Below, in pieces: positions 1 to 12,800 of a stretch of DNA of 64,000 nt. Origin of the DNA: Anniella stebbinsi. Taxonomy: Eukaryota > Chordata > Lepidosauria > Squamata > Anniellidae. Below the pieces are notes generated by a model. The model made no database searches. It was not told the DNA's origin and saw only the letters and a program-made list of their open reading frames with translations. The stretch lies in the NCBI GenBank assembly GCA_029215795.1, contig JARDYH010000001.1, positions 402,479,154-402,543,153 on the forward strand, written 5' to 3'. The position numbers were made by a program, and so were the translations under genes. Within the stretch, counting starts at the first letter, position 1. Each line of letters begins with the position of its first letter.

Positions 1-74
1 CAGTTAACCATGACTAACATAAATCTGTTTAATTGCAATGAGTCTACTCTCAATATGACTAAACCTGATTCCAA

Positions 75-257
75 GGCCTCATCTACACCATGCAGGATAT
101 TGCACTATGAAAGTGGTACGAAAGCAGTATATAAAAGGCAGGAGCCACACTGCTGCTTTATAGTGGTATTGAAGTGCACTGACAACTGTTGGGGCCCATT
201 GACACAGACCATATACCGCTTTCATAGTGCAATGTCCTGCTTGGTGTAGATGAGGCC
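75..257. mobile_element. Palindromic MITE in an IDH3A intron
   Basis: The ends are long inverted repeats: GGCCTCATCTACACC at the left and GGTGTAGATGAGGC at the right, continuing inward with matching TTGCACTATGAAAG and CTTTCATAGTGCAA blocks. At 183 bp with no coding capacity it is a miniature inverted-repeat DNA transposon. Related but diverged copies seem to lie at 21655-21795 and 28200-28310. Superfamily is not certain; no clean target duplication is visible. Confidence 0.6.
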
Positions 258-386
258 CAACTCTCGGTGTCCAGGTCTGGAAATGGTTATGTGGTTGTAG
301 CAAGCCCAATTCAGCTCTTCTACTTATTGAAAAGTAACTTCTCTTTTCTCTTCCCGTCCTGCCCCCTCTATCTCCCCCCATTTCAG

Positions 387-470
387 GTCTTGACCAAAGA
401 TTTGGGAGGCAACTCAAAGTGCTCGGAGTTCACAGCAGAAATCTGTCGCAGAGTGAGGGCCATGGAATAA
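387..470 (+). CDS. IDH3A: IDH3A last coding exon (isocitrate dehydrogenase [NAD] subunit alpha, mitochondrial)
   Basis: The exon follows a pyrimidine-rich acceptor (AG at 385-386) and encodes 27 residues ending in TAA at 468-470. Its core [11 protein letters not shown] and EICRRV matches the C-terminus of vertebrate IDH3A, the catalytic subunit of the mitochondrial NAD-dependent isocitrate dehydrogenase that converts isocitrate to 2-oxoglutarate in the TCA cycle. Only the extreme C-terminus is in the window; the rest of the gene lies to the left. A plus-strand IDH3A beside a minus-strand ACSBG1 is the arrangement known from human 15q25.1, which supports the call strongly despite the short length. 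The preceding intron carries a palindromic MITE at 75-257. Confidence 0.9.
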   Translation, partial: VLTKDLGGNSKCSEFTAEICRRVRAME

Positions 471-2280
471 AGCCTCTTCATATCTCAGTCGTTCCTGATG
501 GATGCTATTACTAAAGCGCATTAGCTGCCTGCAATTCATACCCATACTCTAGAGGAAAGCAAATTTTTAGACATGGGGCCCTCTTTGTTAATAAATCCAG
601 CCCAAATGGATACAGTTATTCTTGTGCCTGCTTTTGGTGGACTTTTTCCAAGTGCTTGTTCTATTTATTTATTACATCGCACACTTTTTGTAGGAATAAA
701 TTCCTTTTAGCAGGTATTGCATGAAATGGTCAACCATCTTCCATCACGAGCCCTCCTTTCTGGAAACACTTGATGTTAAGTCTCCCCTGATAAATGGAAG
801 TGGGATTTTTATCACAGCTACATTAAAGGAGGCTCTGTCTTAGCTGTCTGCTATTCATAAGCAATGCAGAAGGTTTTTTCTACCTTCAAATAGCACAAGA
901 TATTTTTCTAAAGCAAAAGACCTTCATTAAGCTGGCTAGAAAATTTGCCATAAAGAAGTACTTTCCCTCTGTTCCTGGCACCTGAAACCTGCCCTTCAAA
1001 AACATGAATAAAGACTTGAAACTATGTGAAAACTAAATAAGATCAACTATTGTATATAAATTGTAAGATATCAACCTCTTGGAGCTGAAGCGATAACTGC
1101 TAAAAGTAAAAATTGACCACACATCCTATTAGATCGCAGTTTCTCTTTGCATCCCATATTACCTGCTGTAGCGTTCATCTGAAAATTAGCTAACGCAATT
1201 TGATTTTTGTCTGGTACAGATTGCGACAGGAATGTTGATGCAGCTCTTCTGTCTAGATAGACACCAAATATATAATTTACAATTACTGGTGTATCAGAAG
1301 GCCTTTTATATTGTGCTCAGGGTTATATTATATATAATAATCTTCAGTTTACTGAGTAAATAATGGATTTCCAACCATTCAAATGGAAGATGGATGAGGG
1401 ATTACTTGGCCAATACAGACCAGCACTAGATGTGATAGGAGACTCACGGCTGCCACTGAAAACCACTTCGCTGCATCTCCGAGTGACCTTGAGTAATACA
1501 AAATGCACAATGAGGTATCATTAATCTGAGTGTTTTCCCTGCTCCTCAAGCAGCAGTGGGTGTAGTAGAACCAGGGACAGGGAAGCTCACAACAGCATCA
1601 CATCACGTGTGTTGTGTTAGTAGACATTACTGGGTAAGAGAGGACAAGACGCAGAGATTCTGTGTCTGGTGGCAGCAGGGTCAGGCCCAGCTCCAGCCTT
1701 CATAAAAGGAAATTTAGACATATTGAGGCTTTGCCAGAACGATGTTGAAAGTCATAATTTATTCTTGCGTATTAGGTTGTGGGTGTACGTGGCACAAACT
1801 CCTTGAATGCCTTGGAATCATTCTATGTCTAGATCCTCTCCAGCGCGAGCGGGACACTCCCAGTCTCTATCCAAAGGCTGACACAAGAGGAGGGACAGCG
1901 CCAGCGGCTACTCAATGACAGCCTGTCTTGCTCGTTTTTTTTCCACTCACGTTAAATCCACACCATTCCGGATGGCTTTGCCTTGCCGCTACCATTTCCT
2001 CTTCATTGTCTGAATGACAAGAAACAGTAACGAGACAATGATGTTTGGGCAGCTATTTATTTTGTGTTTGCTTCTGCACTGAGAGGTATTTTGTACCATA
2101 AGGTCACTTCCATATGTCAGTATGGGCTTCTCGGAGACCTTGGGAACAATCCTGTTGCTTTTGCTGAATGTGTTTATTTTTACTGCTGCTGCTTCTGTCT
2201 GCCTCTTGGATTGTACTTAAGTAACCAGGGTTAACATTTGCGCACGAAGTGAGGAAAAAATAAAGACCTCCCAAAGATAA
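471..2280 (+). other. IDH3A: IDH3A 3' UTR region with candidate poly(A) signals
   Basis: This non-coding stretch follows the IDH3A stop codon. AATAAA hexamers in sense orientation occur at 590-595, 695-700, 1007-1012 and about 2260. I cannot tell which is used. I see no gene or recognisable repeat in most of this stretch, which is unusual for this repeat-rich window and fits a long 3' UTR. Confidence 0.45.
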
Positions 2281-2421
2281 AAGGGTTTTGTTTTGTTCTT
2301 GCGATAGAGAGCGAGTCTTAAATGCTTTGTGCGATCCAGCCTACAAGGGGGCTCACCTTCCTTTGCAGTAGCCCGTATTGAGCATGCTTTCCTGCAAGCA
2401 GATTGGCTCTGAAAAAGGCAG

Positions 2422-2440
2422 TTGGGGGGGGGGGGGGAGT
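2422..2440. repeat. Poly-G tract
   Basis: An uninterrupted G run. Similar runs occur at about 3100, 4065 (C), 4980, 11222, 20740 (C), 24858 and 36010. Most sit inside or at the edge of SINE or LINE copies. Confidence 0.8.
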
Positions 2441-3091
2441 AGATCAGTTTGCTGGATCACTTTTGCTAGAACCTTACACCTTGTTCGTTTAAAAGATACT
2501 GGGCTAAATAGTGTAGAGATGAAACAAAATACATAAGCCAGAGATGTTAAGGAGTAAATGCACAGTGGCCCAGTTATGGAGTGTGAAATATACATATATG
2601 GCCTACTCTTCTTCCAGTGAACTTGGGGTGGTTTGCGTCCTCGGCAATTCATTCTTTTTTTGTAACAACTGTGTGAGGTATGCTAGGGCTGAGAGGGAAT
2701 CGCTGGCCCACAATCACCTATTCAGATTCCATACCATGAAGTCCTTGAAGTACCACTAGACTCTTTATGTTGAGTTGAACCATCACAATCTATATCTGGC
2801 ACTCCAGCTTCTGCACAAAAAGTGCAATCCTATGGATGTTTATGTGGAAGTAAGCCCTATTAAGGTCAAAGGGACTCACTCCCAAAAAGTGTACTCCGCC
2901 TCCAACCTGGTCCTAGGCCTGGCAGCGACAGTCTAACACATCGGGAGGGAGGGAGGTTTGGGAAGGCTGTGTTTAGGGTTTGCACTGCAGCCTAAGGAGC
3001 TTTAAGAGTGAGGCCTGTGTAGTCTTGGTCCCTGTCTCTACAATCATATCAGCTTAAATTCAAAGGTGTGCATTGCATCACCAAGCAAACC

Positions 3092-3205
3092 TTTACTTTG
3101 GGGGGGGGGGCAACTTTCAACTTCATCCTTTGCATGTAGAAGATCTCTGGTTCAAGTCTCCAGCTAAAAGAATCTTGGATGCCAGCACCAGAAAGGGCCC
3201 TGACA
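3092..3205 (+). mobile_element. Degraded tRNA-derived SINE fragment
   Basis: A GGTTCAAGTCTCC stretch resembles a pol III B box. It follows the poly-G tract at 3100 and is followed by the CAGCTGCCAGTT body seen in other SINE copies in this window (4908-5098, 40550-40715). The 5' part is lost. Confidence 0.35.
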
Positions 3206-3358
3206 TGAAGAAATCAGCTGCCAGTTGAATAAAAAAAGCACTGGGCTGAATAGACCAATAGTTTTGACTCCATTTGTGGGCGCTTGTGTTACCCGTTTTC
3301 ATCCTACATCCCCTTATATAAAATTTGAGTCGTTTCCTTATGGCGTGATTGATGTAAT

Positions 3359-3792
3359 TTTATTATTTATTTTTCATACTTGGCACAGATGCAATAAAAC
3401 CGTCCCATGGTATTTAGCAAAATGTGTATGTTCCATTGCATTTGCTAAAAAAAAAAAAAAAAACCCAACCTTTTTAAACCTTGTAACAAAAGTGTTAAAA
3501 GTAGGAAAGAGTGCTGCTTCCTGCAGGACTAAGACTTATTTTCATTCTGTTTCCAGCATCTATAAACCAAATCAGAATCTACATTGACTAGAATGTTGCA
3601 GCTGGCTCTCTTCAGTTGCTATAGCCAAATTAACCATGTTCAGAAGTGATGCACTAGAGCCTGAAGGGTACTAATTTGTAAAAATTCTGCAGTATCTAAT
3701 GCTCTTCTCCAAAATGGTGGTTGCATAGGAACAATCTCGGCTCCCAGAAAGATCTCTTTCATATTCCACAGAATAATCTTTTGTTGCCAACT
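3359..3792 (-). other. ACSBG1: ACSBG1 3' UTR (probable)
   Basis: This is sequence downstream of the ACSBG1 stop codon on the minus strand. Minus-strand AATAAA signals lie at 3366-3371 and 3359-3364, so the message probably ends just below them. The segment shows no known repeat except an A-rich run at about 3450. Confidence 0.4.
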
Positions 3793-3869
3793 TTAGTCTT
3801 TGTAGAACGAATCGATTTCATCTTTGTACTTCTCAACAACAGTTTGCCGCTTTAATTTCATTGTCGGAC
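3793..3869 (-). CDS. ACSBG1: ACSBG1 terminal coding exon 14
   Basis: 77 nt. It encodes [20 protein letters not shown] and ends at TAA (3795-3793). The conserved catalytic-lid Lys lies in the PTMKLKR motif. Confidence 0.92.
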
Positions 3870-6800
3870 CTGAAAGTGAAGGGAATTCACATTAGCAGGC
3901 CATTGTAGGGGAGTTGTTTATGTATTCGATAAACATGACGGAACGTCTTTCCCAACATGAGCCTACCCGTACACTACATTCAACATCTAAGGTCCTTCTC
4001 CGGGTGCCTACTCCGAGGGAAGCTTGGAGGATGGTAACAAGGGAGAGGGCCTTCTCTGCCGTGCCCCCCCCCCCCATTATGGAACAATATCCTCAATGAG
4101 GCCCACCTGGCACCAACATTGATATATTTTCGGTACCAGGTTAAAACTTCTCTCTTTTCCCAGGCATTTAGCAATATGTGATGAGATCTGATCCCAAGTC
4201 TGTTTTTAAAGTTGTTTTTAAATGTATGTTTCTGTGTATGTTGTATGTTTTTGTAGTTTTAAATTTGTATATTGTTTTTAAGTGTTTTAATCTTATGTAA
4301 ACCACCCAGAGAGCTTTGGCTATGGAGCGGTATACAAATGTAATAAATAAATTTCATTAAAACACGAAAAAGAAACAGGCATATATTAGAAATGTGACAT
4401 CTGTACCAGCAGATGTTCTCAGCAAATGATCAAATCCCAGTTGCAGTCTGGATGTCGCATTCTTTGGTAGCGACCCCCAATTAGTGTATGGAGGAGTCAA
4501 TAGGTCATTGGTGGTGTTTAAACTTTGCATAGAGTTTAAATTTGGCATCATCAGTAAAATGGATCACTGTGCTGGAAGAATCTGATGGAGCCTTTGGCCA
4601 CTACTAGTTGGAGTAAACCAGCCTTCCCCAACCTGGAGACTTCCAGATGTTCTTTATTTATTTCCAATGTTTATATACCCGCTCCACATCCAAGGATTTT
4701 GGAGCGGTGAACAACAGATAGAATTAAAGAAAAACACAATATTAAAATTACTATTTTAAAAAACAGAATTCTGATAAAAAAAAAAACCCAATGTTTCGGA
4801 CTTAAATGACCATGAGCCCCAGCCAACATGTCCAATAGGCAGGAATGCTGGTGTAGTTCAAACACCAAGAGGGCACCACGTTGGAGAAGGCTGGAGTATG
4901 CCGTCATGGGCTAGGAGCTGTGGCTCACTGGTAGAGCAGAAGGTCCCAGGTTCGATCCCTGATATGTCCAGATACGGTTTGGGGGGGGGGGGGGGAATCC
5001 TGAAGAGCCACTGCCAGTTAGTGTCAACAATAATGGGCAAGATGGACCAATGGTCGGAGTCTGTAGAAGGCAGCTTCCGATGTTCCTAGGTGGATCAAAG
5101 GTCTGACTCAGTATAAGTCAGTTTCATACATTTCTCAGAGAGGAGTTTCTCTTAAGCCAAGACTTAAGACACCTGCTTGTGTCCTCAGCTAAAGATGAAA
5201 TTCCAGATTGTAACTCAGCATGGGGGAAACTTACCAAATTCTCCACCAGAAATAGAAAAATCTTTTCCAAGGAGTGCCCATTTTTGAATGCGCTGAACAT
5301 TGGCGACTGCGCACACATTGACCCGGTCTATGCCATCTTGGATGGCCCGATAAACAGCCTGATCGTTCGTCCTTACAATCTCGGACACTTGAGTGGCTTT
5401 GCTGCCAACTTTCTGGCAGAAGTCTCGGGCTTCTTGGGACAGACTGTCTGTAGGCTCAGACGTATCAGGATCCACTAAACACTGAAAGAAAACAGTGCCG
5501 TTTCGTCTTTATGAGCTTGATGGAATAAATCAAGTTCACGCATAAAATTATGTTACACCGGTCCTCTTCAAGCTGGTTGCCTTCCAGATGTGTTGGACTG
5601 CAATTCCCATCATTCCTAAGGGGGAAATACACTCTGCCTTCATGCACTGGCCAAATGAACAAGAGCCACCAATTTCCATTCAAGCAGGAATTCCAGCAAG
5701 GGAAGATTATCCTGATCTGCACTGGTTATAAATGCCTACTTTATACTCACCTTTTTGTTCTGGACTTGAAGAAATGATCCCCCTCCATTAACATTCCCCC
5801 CCCTTCTCCTTTTTATCTTTTTAGTTTTTAAGCCTAATGGCAGGACCTCTTTCTCTCTCTCTCACACTCTCTCTCTCTTTTTTTAACTGATGTGAGCAGC
5901 TTTGGGAGACAATAATATATAATATAATAATATATTTATTTCTTACTAGGGATGTGCACTGACCCCCCGGATCGGATCGGATAGCGGATCGGAATCGGAC
6001 CTGGGGGGTCGGATCGGATCGGATCGGAGGATGGTCGGATCGGATCGGACCGGATTTCCGATCCGGATCGGACGCCATTTTGAATGCTTTTTCCCATAGC
6101 CAAGTATTGTTTTACAAAAACGCCTATAACTTTTTCATTTTTAAAGATAGAAGGATGAAACTTGGGCACATTATACACTGGTTAGGGACAGTTATCTGTG
6201 AGAAATTTCAGAAAGATTGGTGCATGCGTTTTGTGGCAATTAATTTTTTAATAAATACCCAGGAATGCCTATAACTTTTTTATTTTTAAAGTTCCACACA
6301 TGAAACTTTGCCACATTGTAGGTGGTACCTTGGGACCTATGTGTGTGAAATTTCAGTAACGTAGGTGCTTGTATTGATATGTGTGTAAAATTTCAGAAAG
6401 CTGGGTCCAGGCATTTAGTGGCTACGATTTTTTTAGATTAAAAGTTATAAACGTTTTTCCACAGAGGCTGGGGCTGTCAATTGCACCCTCCCGCCTCCCG
6501 GGAAGAAGAAGGAAACACTTTCTCTCATCTCTTTGATCCTTGCACGCTTGGCTGCAACTGAGCTAGTATCCATTACAAAAGGAGAAACAAAGTAGCACTT
6601 GGCTCGTGTCTGCTTTGATACTTTCACTTTTTACTCAAGCAGAACGGCTGAGCCTAGGATCACTCTCTCTCGCTAGGATCGTTACAGGAGAAATTTTCTA
6701 CAGTCTTCAAAGTGGTGTGTGCAGACACCTTGCCACCACATGCCTGGACCTATCATTCTGAAATTTTACACACATATCAAGTGAAGTGTTCCCTGTAATG

Positions 6801-9800
6801 TGCCCATGTTTCCTGTTTGTATCTTTAAAAATAAAAAAATGGAAGGCGTAAATGTATTTACCCCACTACTACCCATTTTTCTAAAATTAATTGCCATACA
6901 AGGCAAGCACCTACGTTTTTGAAATTTTACACACATAGGTCCCAAGGTACCACCTACAATGTAGCAAAGTTTCATGTATGCAACTTTAAAAATGACGAAG
7001 TTATAGGCATTCCTGGGTATTTATTAAAAAATTAATTGCCACAAAACGCATGCACCAATCTTTCTGAAATTTCTCACAGATAACTATCCCTAACCAGTCT
7101 ACAATGTGCCCAAGTTTCCTGTTTGTATCTTCAAAAATAAAAAATGGGAGGCGTAAATGTATTTACCCCACTACTACCCATTTTTCTAAAAATCAATTGC
7201 CACACAAGACAAGCACCTACGTTACTGAAATTTCACACACATAGGTCCCAAGGTACCACCTACAATGTGGCAAAGTTTCATGTGTGTAACTTTAAAAATG
7301 ACAAAGTTATAGGCATTCCTGGGTATTTATTAAAAAATTAATTGCCACAAAACGCATGCACCAATCTTTCTGAAATTTCTCACAGATAACTGTCCCTAAC
7401 CAGTGTATAATGTGCCCAAGTTTCATCCTTCCATCTTTAAAAATGAAAAAGTTATAGGCGTTTTTGTAAAACAATACTTGGCTATGGGAAAAAGCATTCA
7501 AAATGGCGTCCGATCCGGATCGGACCTCGTCGGATCGGATCGGATCGGAGGTTGATCGGATCGGATCGGATTTTCCCGATTTTGGGGCGGATCGGATTCG
7601 GATCGTGGATCGGATCCGATCCAATGCACACCCCTATTTCTTACCCACCTCTCCCTCTGGATCGAGCCGGGGATCAACATTAAATACGAAAATTCCATAA
7701 AATGCATAAAACTGATTTAAAAACATATAAAACTGATACAATATCAGACTTCTTAAAAATTCACCATCCGGTAGGCCTGCCGAAAGAGATCAGTCTTTAT
7801 TGCTTTCTTAAAGTCAGAGAGACTATTAAGTTGATGAATATCTCCCGGCAGGCCATTCCACAGTCTGGGAGCAGCAGAAGAGAAGGTCCTCTGGGTAACA
7901 GTTGTCAGCCTGGTTTTGGCTGACTGAAGTAAATTCTCCCCAGAGGACCTGACTGTGCGGGGCAGATATAAGGCAATCCCGCAGATAACCTGGACGCAAA
8001 CCATGTAGGGCTTTAAAGGTAATGACCAACACTTTATACTTCGGCCGGAAACTAATTGGCAGCCAGTGGAGTGATTTTAAAGTTGGTGTAATATGGTCAC
8101 CCCTAGGTGTACCAGTGACCAACCTGGCTGCCATATTTTGAACAAGTTGAAGTTTCCAGACTAGGTACAAAGGTAGCCCTATGTACAGCGCATTGCAGAA
8201 GTCAAGCCTCGAAGTTACCAGCGTGTGCATTGCCATCTTTAGGTCTTCCTAATGAATAAGCCAGTCTTAAATGTTTACTCATGCTTGCAACCTGGAGTAC
8301 CTTTAAAGTCAGTAACATGGACAGGAACTTCTTCTGATCTCCAATCAGCATGGCATTGCTAATGAGTGCTGGTAGCTCCTTTTTGACAGCGTCTTCGAGG
8401 GGGACCGGAGGAACATTTTCCCCTCCAGCTGTAATGATGATCTCTAGGTACAGGAAACACTTATTGCAGTCTACATGCATACATACATACATGCGAGAGG
8501 TGGTTCTCAAGATGGTGCAAAGCTGGAGCATGTCTTGCTCTTGCGCTCATAAGATATTCTCAGTAGTCCCCGAGAGAAACTAGAACTGATGTTCGAAGCA
8601 TCTCTGAAATTACTGTGGAAATGACCACATTGGGACAGGGGCTGAAAATGATCGGGATCACAGCAGGTAAAGATGGGGTGTTTACCCTGTTCTACCCCTG
8701 CTGCAGTCCTGACCAAAATCACTGCCTTGGTGCTAATTGGAGCTTTCATTCCAATGCAAATAGCAGCTTCAGAGGGGTGATTTTCATCAGGGCCGTGGGA
8801 AGCAAGGAAAGGGTTAAAATCCCCCTCCCCACCCAATGCAATCCCGATATTTATCTCACACACACACAGAGTGGCTGCTATTTGCATTTTTTTTAAAAAA
8901 AAAAATGTGCATGTTAAATTCAAAGATGGTATTGACATCATGTCCAGTTTGGCTCTGTGCAAGCAAAACTCCCACTCACACCCATAAACTTCAACAACCC
9001 ATATATATATATATACACCCACACCCACACACACACCCCAGACCCTGCTAAATTTCTGTACCATATTTTGACTGTATTTCTGCCCTTTGGGAGAACGCTA
9101 TTTATTTATTTGTTTATCAATCAATCAATCAGTGTGAGCTGCTTAGAGTTCTCATTCTTCAGGTCAAGGATTCAGACCCCCCCCCCTCTCCTGGTTCGCT
9201 AGCGCTCATGCACAGCTGCATCTTGTCTCCAGTACACATGCACGTAAATGTGCTAAGGCACTCTCTCGGATATAGTGTGGATGCCCAAGGTCCCATGGCA
9301 AAACCACTAATCTATGCACTTCCTTGCACCTGCTCTCAAGTGGGACAGTTTTGCTGTGGCTGTCCAAGATTTTAGGCAGAGAAAGAGATTTTTCATCACC
9401 AGCCAACTGTTCTTTTTAACTGGAGGCACCAGAGATTGGACCTGGGACGTCCAGATGGCAGGCAGATCTTGTTGAGTTACGCCTCTTCCCCTTGCGTAAG
9501 CTGGGCTTCAAGGAGGAAAGGACTCCATGTAACTAGGGGTGTAAATCCATTCTGTCTGCACTTCGCGGATTGTCAGGTGCCTTTCCTTCCGTTGAGGCAA
9601 TCTGGTTTTCTCCAATTTCTTCCTCCCCAAATACTCAAATCCCTCCCAAAATGCACATTTCCATACTTCAGCATATGGGTGAAATGCACATTTTTGGCTG
9701 GATGATGAGGATGATGAGGACTTTACGTATTTTCCGACAACTAAATTTGTGTAAATTTGGGAAAGTAAAGAAACCAGTCTGCAAATCCGCAGAATCTACG

Positions 9801-12800
9801 TGAGTCGGGAAAAGCCAATCTGCTCTGGAATCCATGGGTCAGATTCATAGAAATTCTGAACTCATTTGATTGGTTTGCGGATTTCTCCGACGTTCTAGAG
9901 ATTGCTATGCTGAAGTGCCATCTGCAAAACCACCAATAGGGGGTAGGCCAGGACAATTCACCAGATTTTTGGCAGGGATGGTAATGGAGCTGACCATAGA
10001 ACCAAAAATGCAAAGACTGGTCACAAGGGGAGAAAACGAAGGGTGTTTGGTTTGGAGGTTCCCCTTAAAACACTTGGGGAAAAAACACTTTAAATTTTTT
10101 CCTCCTTCAATTCAAATATTACCTGCAAAGTACATTCAATGACTTTCTTCCCCTTTCCATCCTACATTTCCAAGCACAGGAATGGCACCGATGCTTCTGT
10201 TACCTGAAGCATGTGCCTTGTTTGGGACAACAGGCAGAGTGGCTCTCCGTCTCCTCCAGGAATGGTCCACACTGACTGTTAAGAGTGCCCCTGGGCCTCA
10301 GAGAGAGAAAGCTCTTTTCTATCCCCTGCCACCTGAATTCCCTTTTTGTTGTTGGAAAGCCTGGACTTTCTGCATTCAAAGCATGCGTTTTACCGCAGGA
10401 ATATGGTCCCTGCTGATCCATTTGATGCTCAAGCCACAATAAAACCAGTTTTATCACTACTAGAGTGGAGAGGTGCAACCTAGCAACTATTAATCTGAAC
10501 TGGAACAGAATGATTCCACACCCTCAGGACTTAAAATCTATAGATATGGACTTTGTTGATAAAGGCAGCGTGCGGAAACAGATTTTGCCCGGCATTCCAT
10601 CGTTACACTATATATGCAATTCATACGGTGTTTAGCCTTAAACTCTTATTATTGGGGTTTAGGTGTTTGGGGATATTGTTGCAAACCCCCTATTAAAGGA
10701 GTGTTTTTTAAAAAAAACATTAAAGGAGTGAATAGACCCTGCGAAACCTAACGAAGGAGCATTTCACCTTTAATTCTCCCAGTGACATAAACAAACCCAT
10801 CTGGGTCTGTCTTTCCACAGTCTCCGGAATGCAGCCAGCCATCTTCGTCAATCGCTTCCCGGGTCTTGTCCTCCATGTTCAGATAGCCCATGAAAACAGT
10901 CCGTCCCCAGAAGCAAATCTCCCCGTTCCCATCTTCGTCCTTGTTCAAAAGCTTCACTTGGCAACCGGGGACTGGCTTGCCGCAGCTGGAAGGGAAAGGG
11001 AAAAGGATCACAAATGGTCCCAGCAAGGGAGGCATCGGTGGGTAGATGTCAAAGGTGGAAGAGGAGGTGACTGACAGCACCTTGCGAGGGTGACCAACAG
11101 TCAGGATTTCCCCAGATTTGTCCTGTTTTTTGTTCTCTCCTGGGTGTCGGGGGATTTTCTGTAATTTTCTATAATGTCCTGGAACGACACACTTTTCCCT
11201 TTAAGGCCGCCATTAACGTAATGGGGGGGGGGGGGGAATGACGCGCTTTCTGGAGCCCCCTATTGGAGCAGTGGGGGGCAAGAATGTCACGCTTTCCCCT
11301 CCTAACCCTAACCCTTGAAACCCCTATTGGAGTGGAGGAGGGGAAAGCGTGCTTTCTGGGGCCTCGGAAAGCATGTTACTCACAAGCGCCATGCTAATGG
11401 CAGCTGCCCATAGCATGGCGGGGGAATTATGGACTTTCCAGAAGCCCTGAAAAGTGCATTTTCCCGACCCCCCCCCCAAACTGGGTGTCCTCTTTTTTGG
11501 TTTCCCAAATATGGCCACCCTAACCTTGCCCTCACAACCTTGAAGCTCACCCTACCCTGCAGCTCACATCTATCCCCGCTGCTTGCAATCTAATAATACA
11601 GATCATTACAAAAAAGGAGGGTGGAATAGGAAGGAAACTGATTGGCAGTGCGCCCAGTACTGCGGAGCTGGGCTCAGCTGGGGTTCAACAAGGCCAACGC
11701 TCAGCGAAAGCAATGTTACCCCGTGCCGTCTTGTTGGCCCGACTTGACTGCTTTGGCCGGCCTGCTAGAACAACCGCTGAAGAACTTGTACCTGTAACGA
11801 CGGTAAACGTACGGCCCGGACATGCAATGGGGGCCAGTGGTCTCGCTCATCCCATAGGCCTCGTACAAGGGGATGTTCAGGCCGAGGAAGAACTGCAGCG
11901 CTTCCGTCGAAAGAGGCGCAGCTCCGCAGAAGTGCTTCTGGCAGTGGGAAAAGCCCAAGGCGTGGCGGATCTTAGCAAGCACCAAGGCATCTGCCAGTCT
12001 CATTCGAAAGGGCTTCAGATCACTAAAGAAGGCGAAAGAGCAGGGGGGAGCGTCTGTATTTCAGGACCGAAATCGGAGGAAATAATGAAAGCTTCTAAGA
12101 TACAGAAAAAGAGGCAGAATGTGATGCAATTCAGATGGAGAAGAGAGCATGGCGCCTAACGAACACTTGGGAAAGAGAACGTTTCGCCGCCTAGAATACT
12201 GCTTGTCCATCTAGCTCAGCACTGTCAACTCTGACTGGCAGGAGCGCTCCTGGCAAGAGTCTTTGGTATCACTTGCTACTTGATTCTTTGAACTACAGCT
12301 GCTTGTCATGTTCTCCAGCCTCAATCCCACCTACCCCTCTGGCTCAATGGAAGTTTCAGAGGCTTCATCCAGCAGCCCATCACCTGCTATTCTGGGACCC
12401 TCCATACTGGGGGTTGTGGCATTACCAGAATGGCTCCGACTGGTGGATCTCAGGTTTCTAGCAAACAACAACAGCAACAAATCTATCGTTAAACTTATTT
12501 GAGAGATAGGGTTCAACGCCTTGGACGGCTCCTTTAGAGTTCTGGCTGGTTCTGACCGGAACCCAGAATGGATTCACAGCCCCACCGAAATTGGAGGCAC
12601 CATCCTCCACCGCACACAGCTCTCCTTGGCTGGATTAGGAATGGGAGTCTATGATCCCTGGAAGGCGGAGCAGGCCCAGTTTTGCTCATATAAATAGAGA
12701 ACAAGCCTTTATTATCAATGCCGTTGTTTGAGGGGAGGGGGTGGGGGTGTTCACTCAGCCAAGCCTTCCTTTCCCATTTTGAAATGCATACCTATTTGAG

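Noticed and set aside
4908..4980. tRNA gene
   Set aside because: Only pol III A and B boxes remain; no cloverleaf or acceptor pairing, and related copies occur at other sites. It is a SINE head.
5974..6075. GGATCGGATC array as a CRISPR-like or regulatory array
   Set aside because: Irregular spacing without unique spacers; the same blocks appear inverted at the other end of a transposon, so they are terminal repeats.
8507..9064. 185-codon minus-strand open frame
   Set aside because: It runs through CA and TA microsatellites and T-tracts (VGVGVYIYI) and lacks any domain or splice support.
11298..11316. Interstitial telomere repeat (CCTAACCCTAACCCT)
   Set aside because: Only about two units inside a hAT element; too short to claim telomeric origin.
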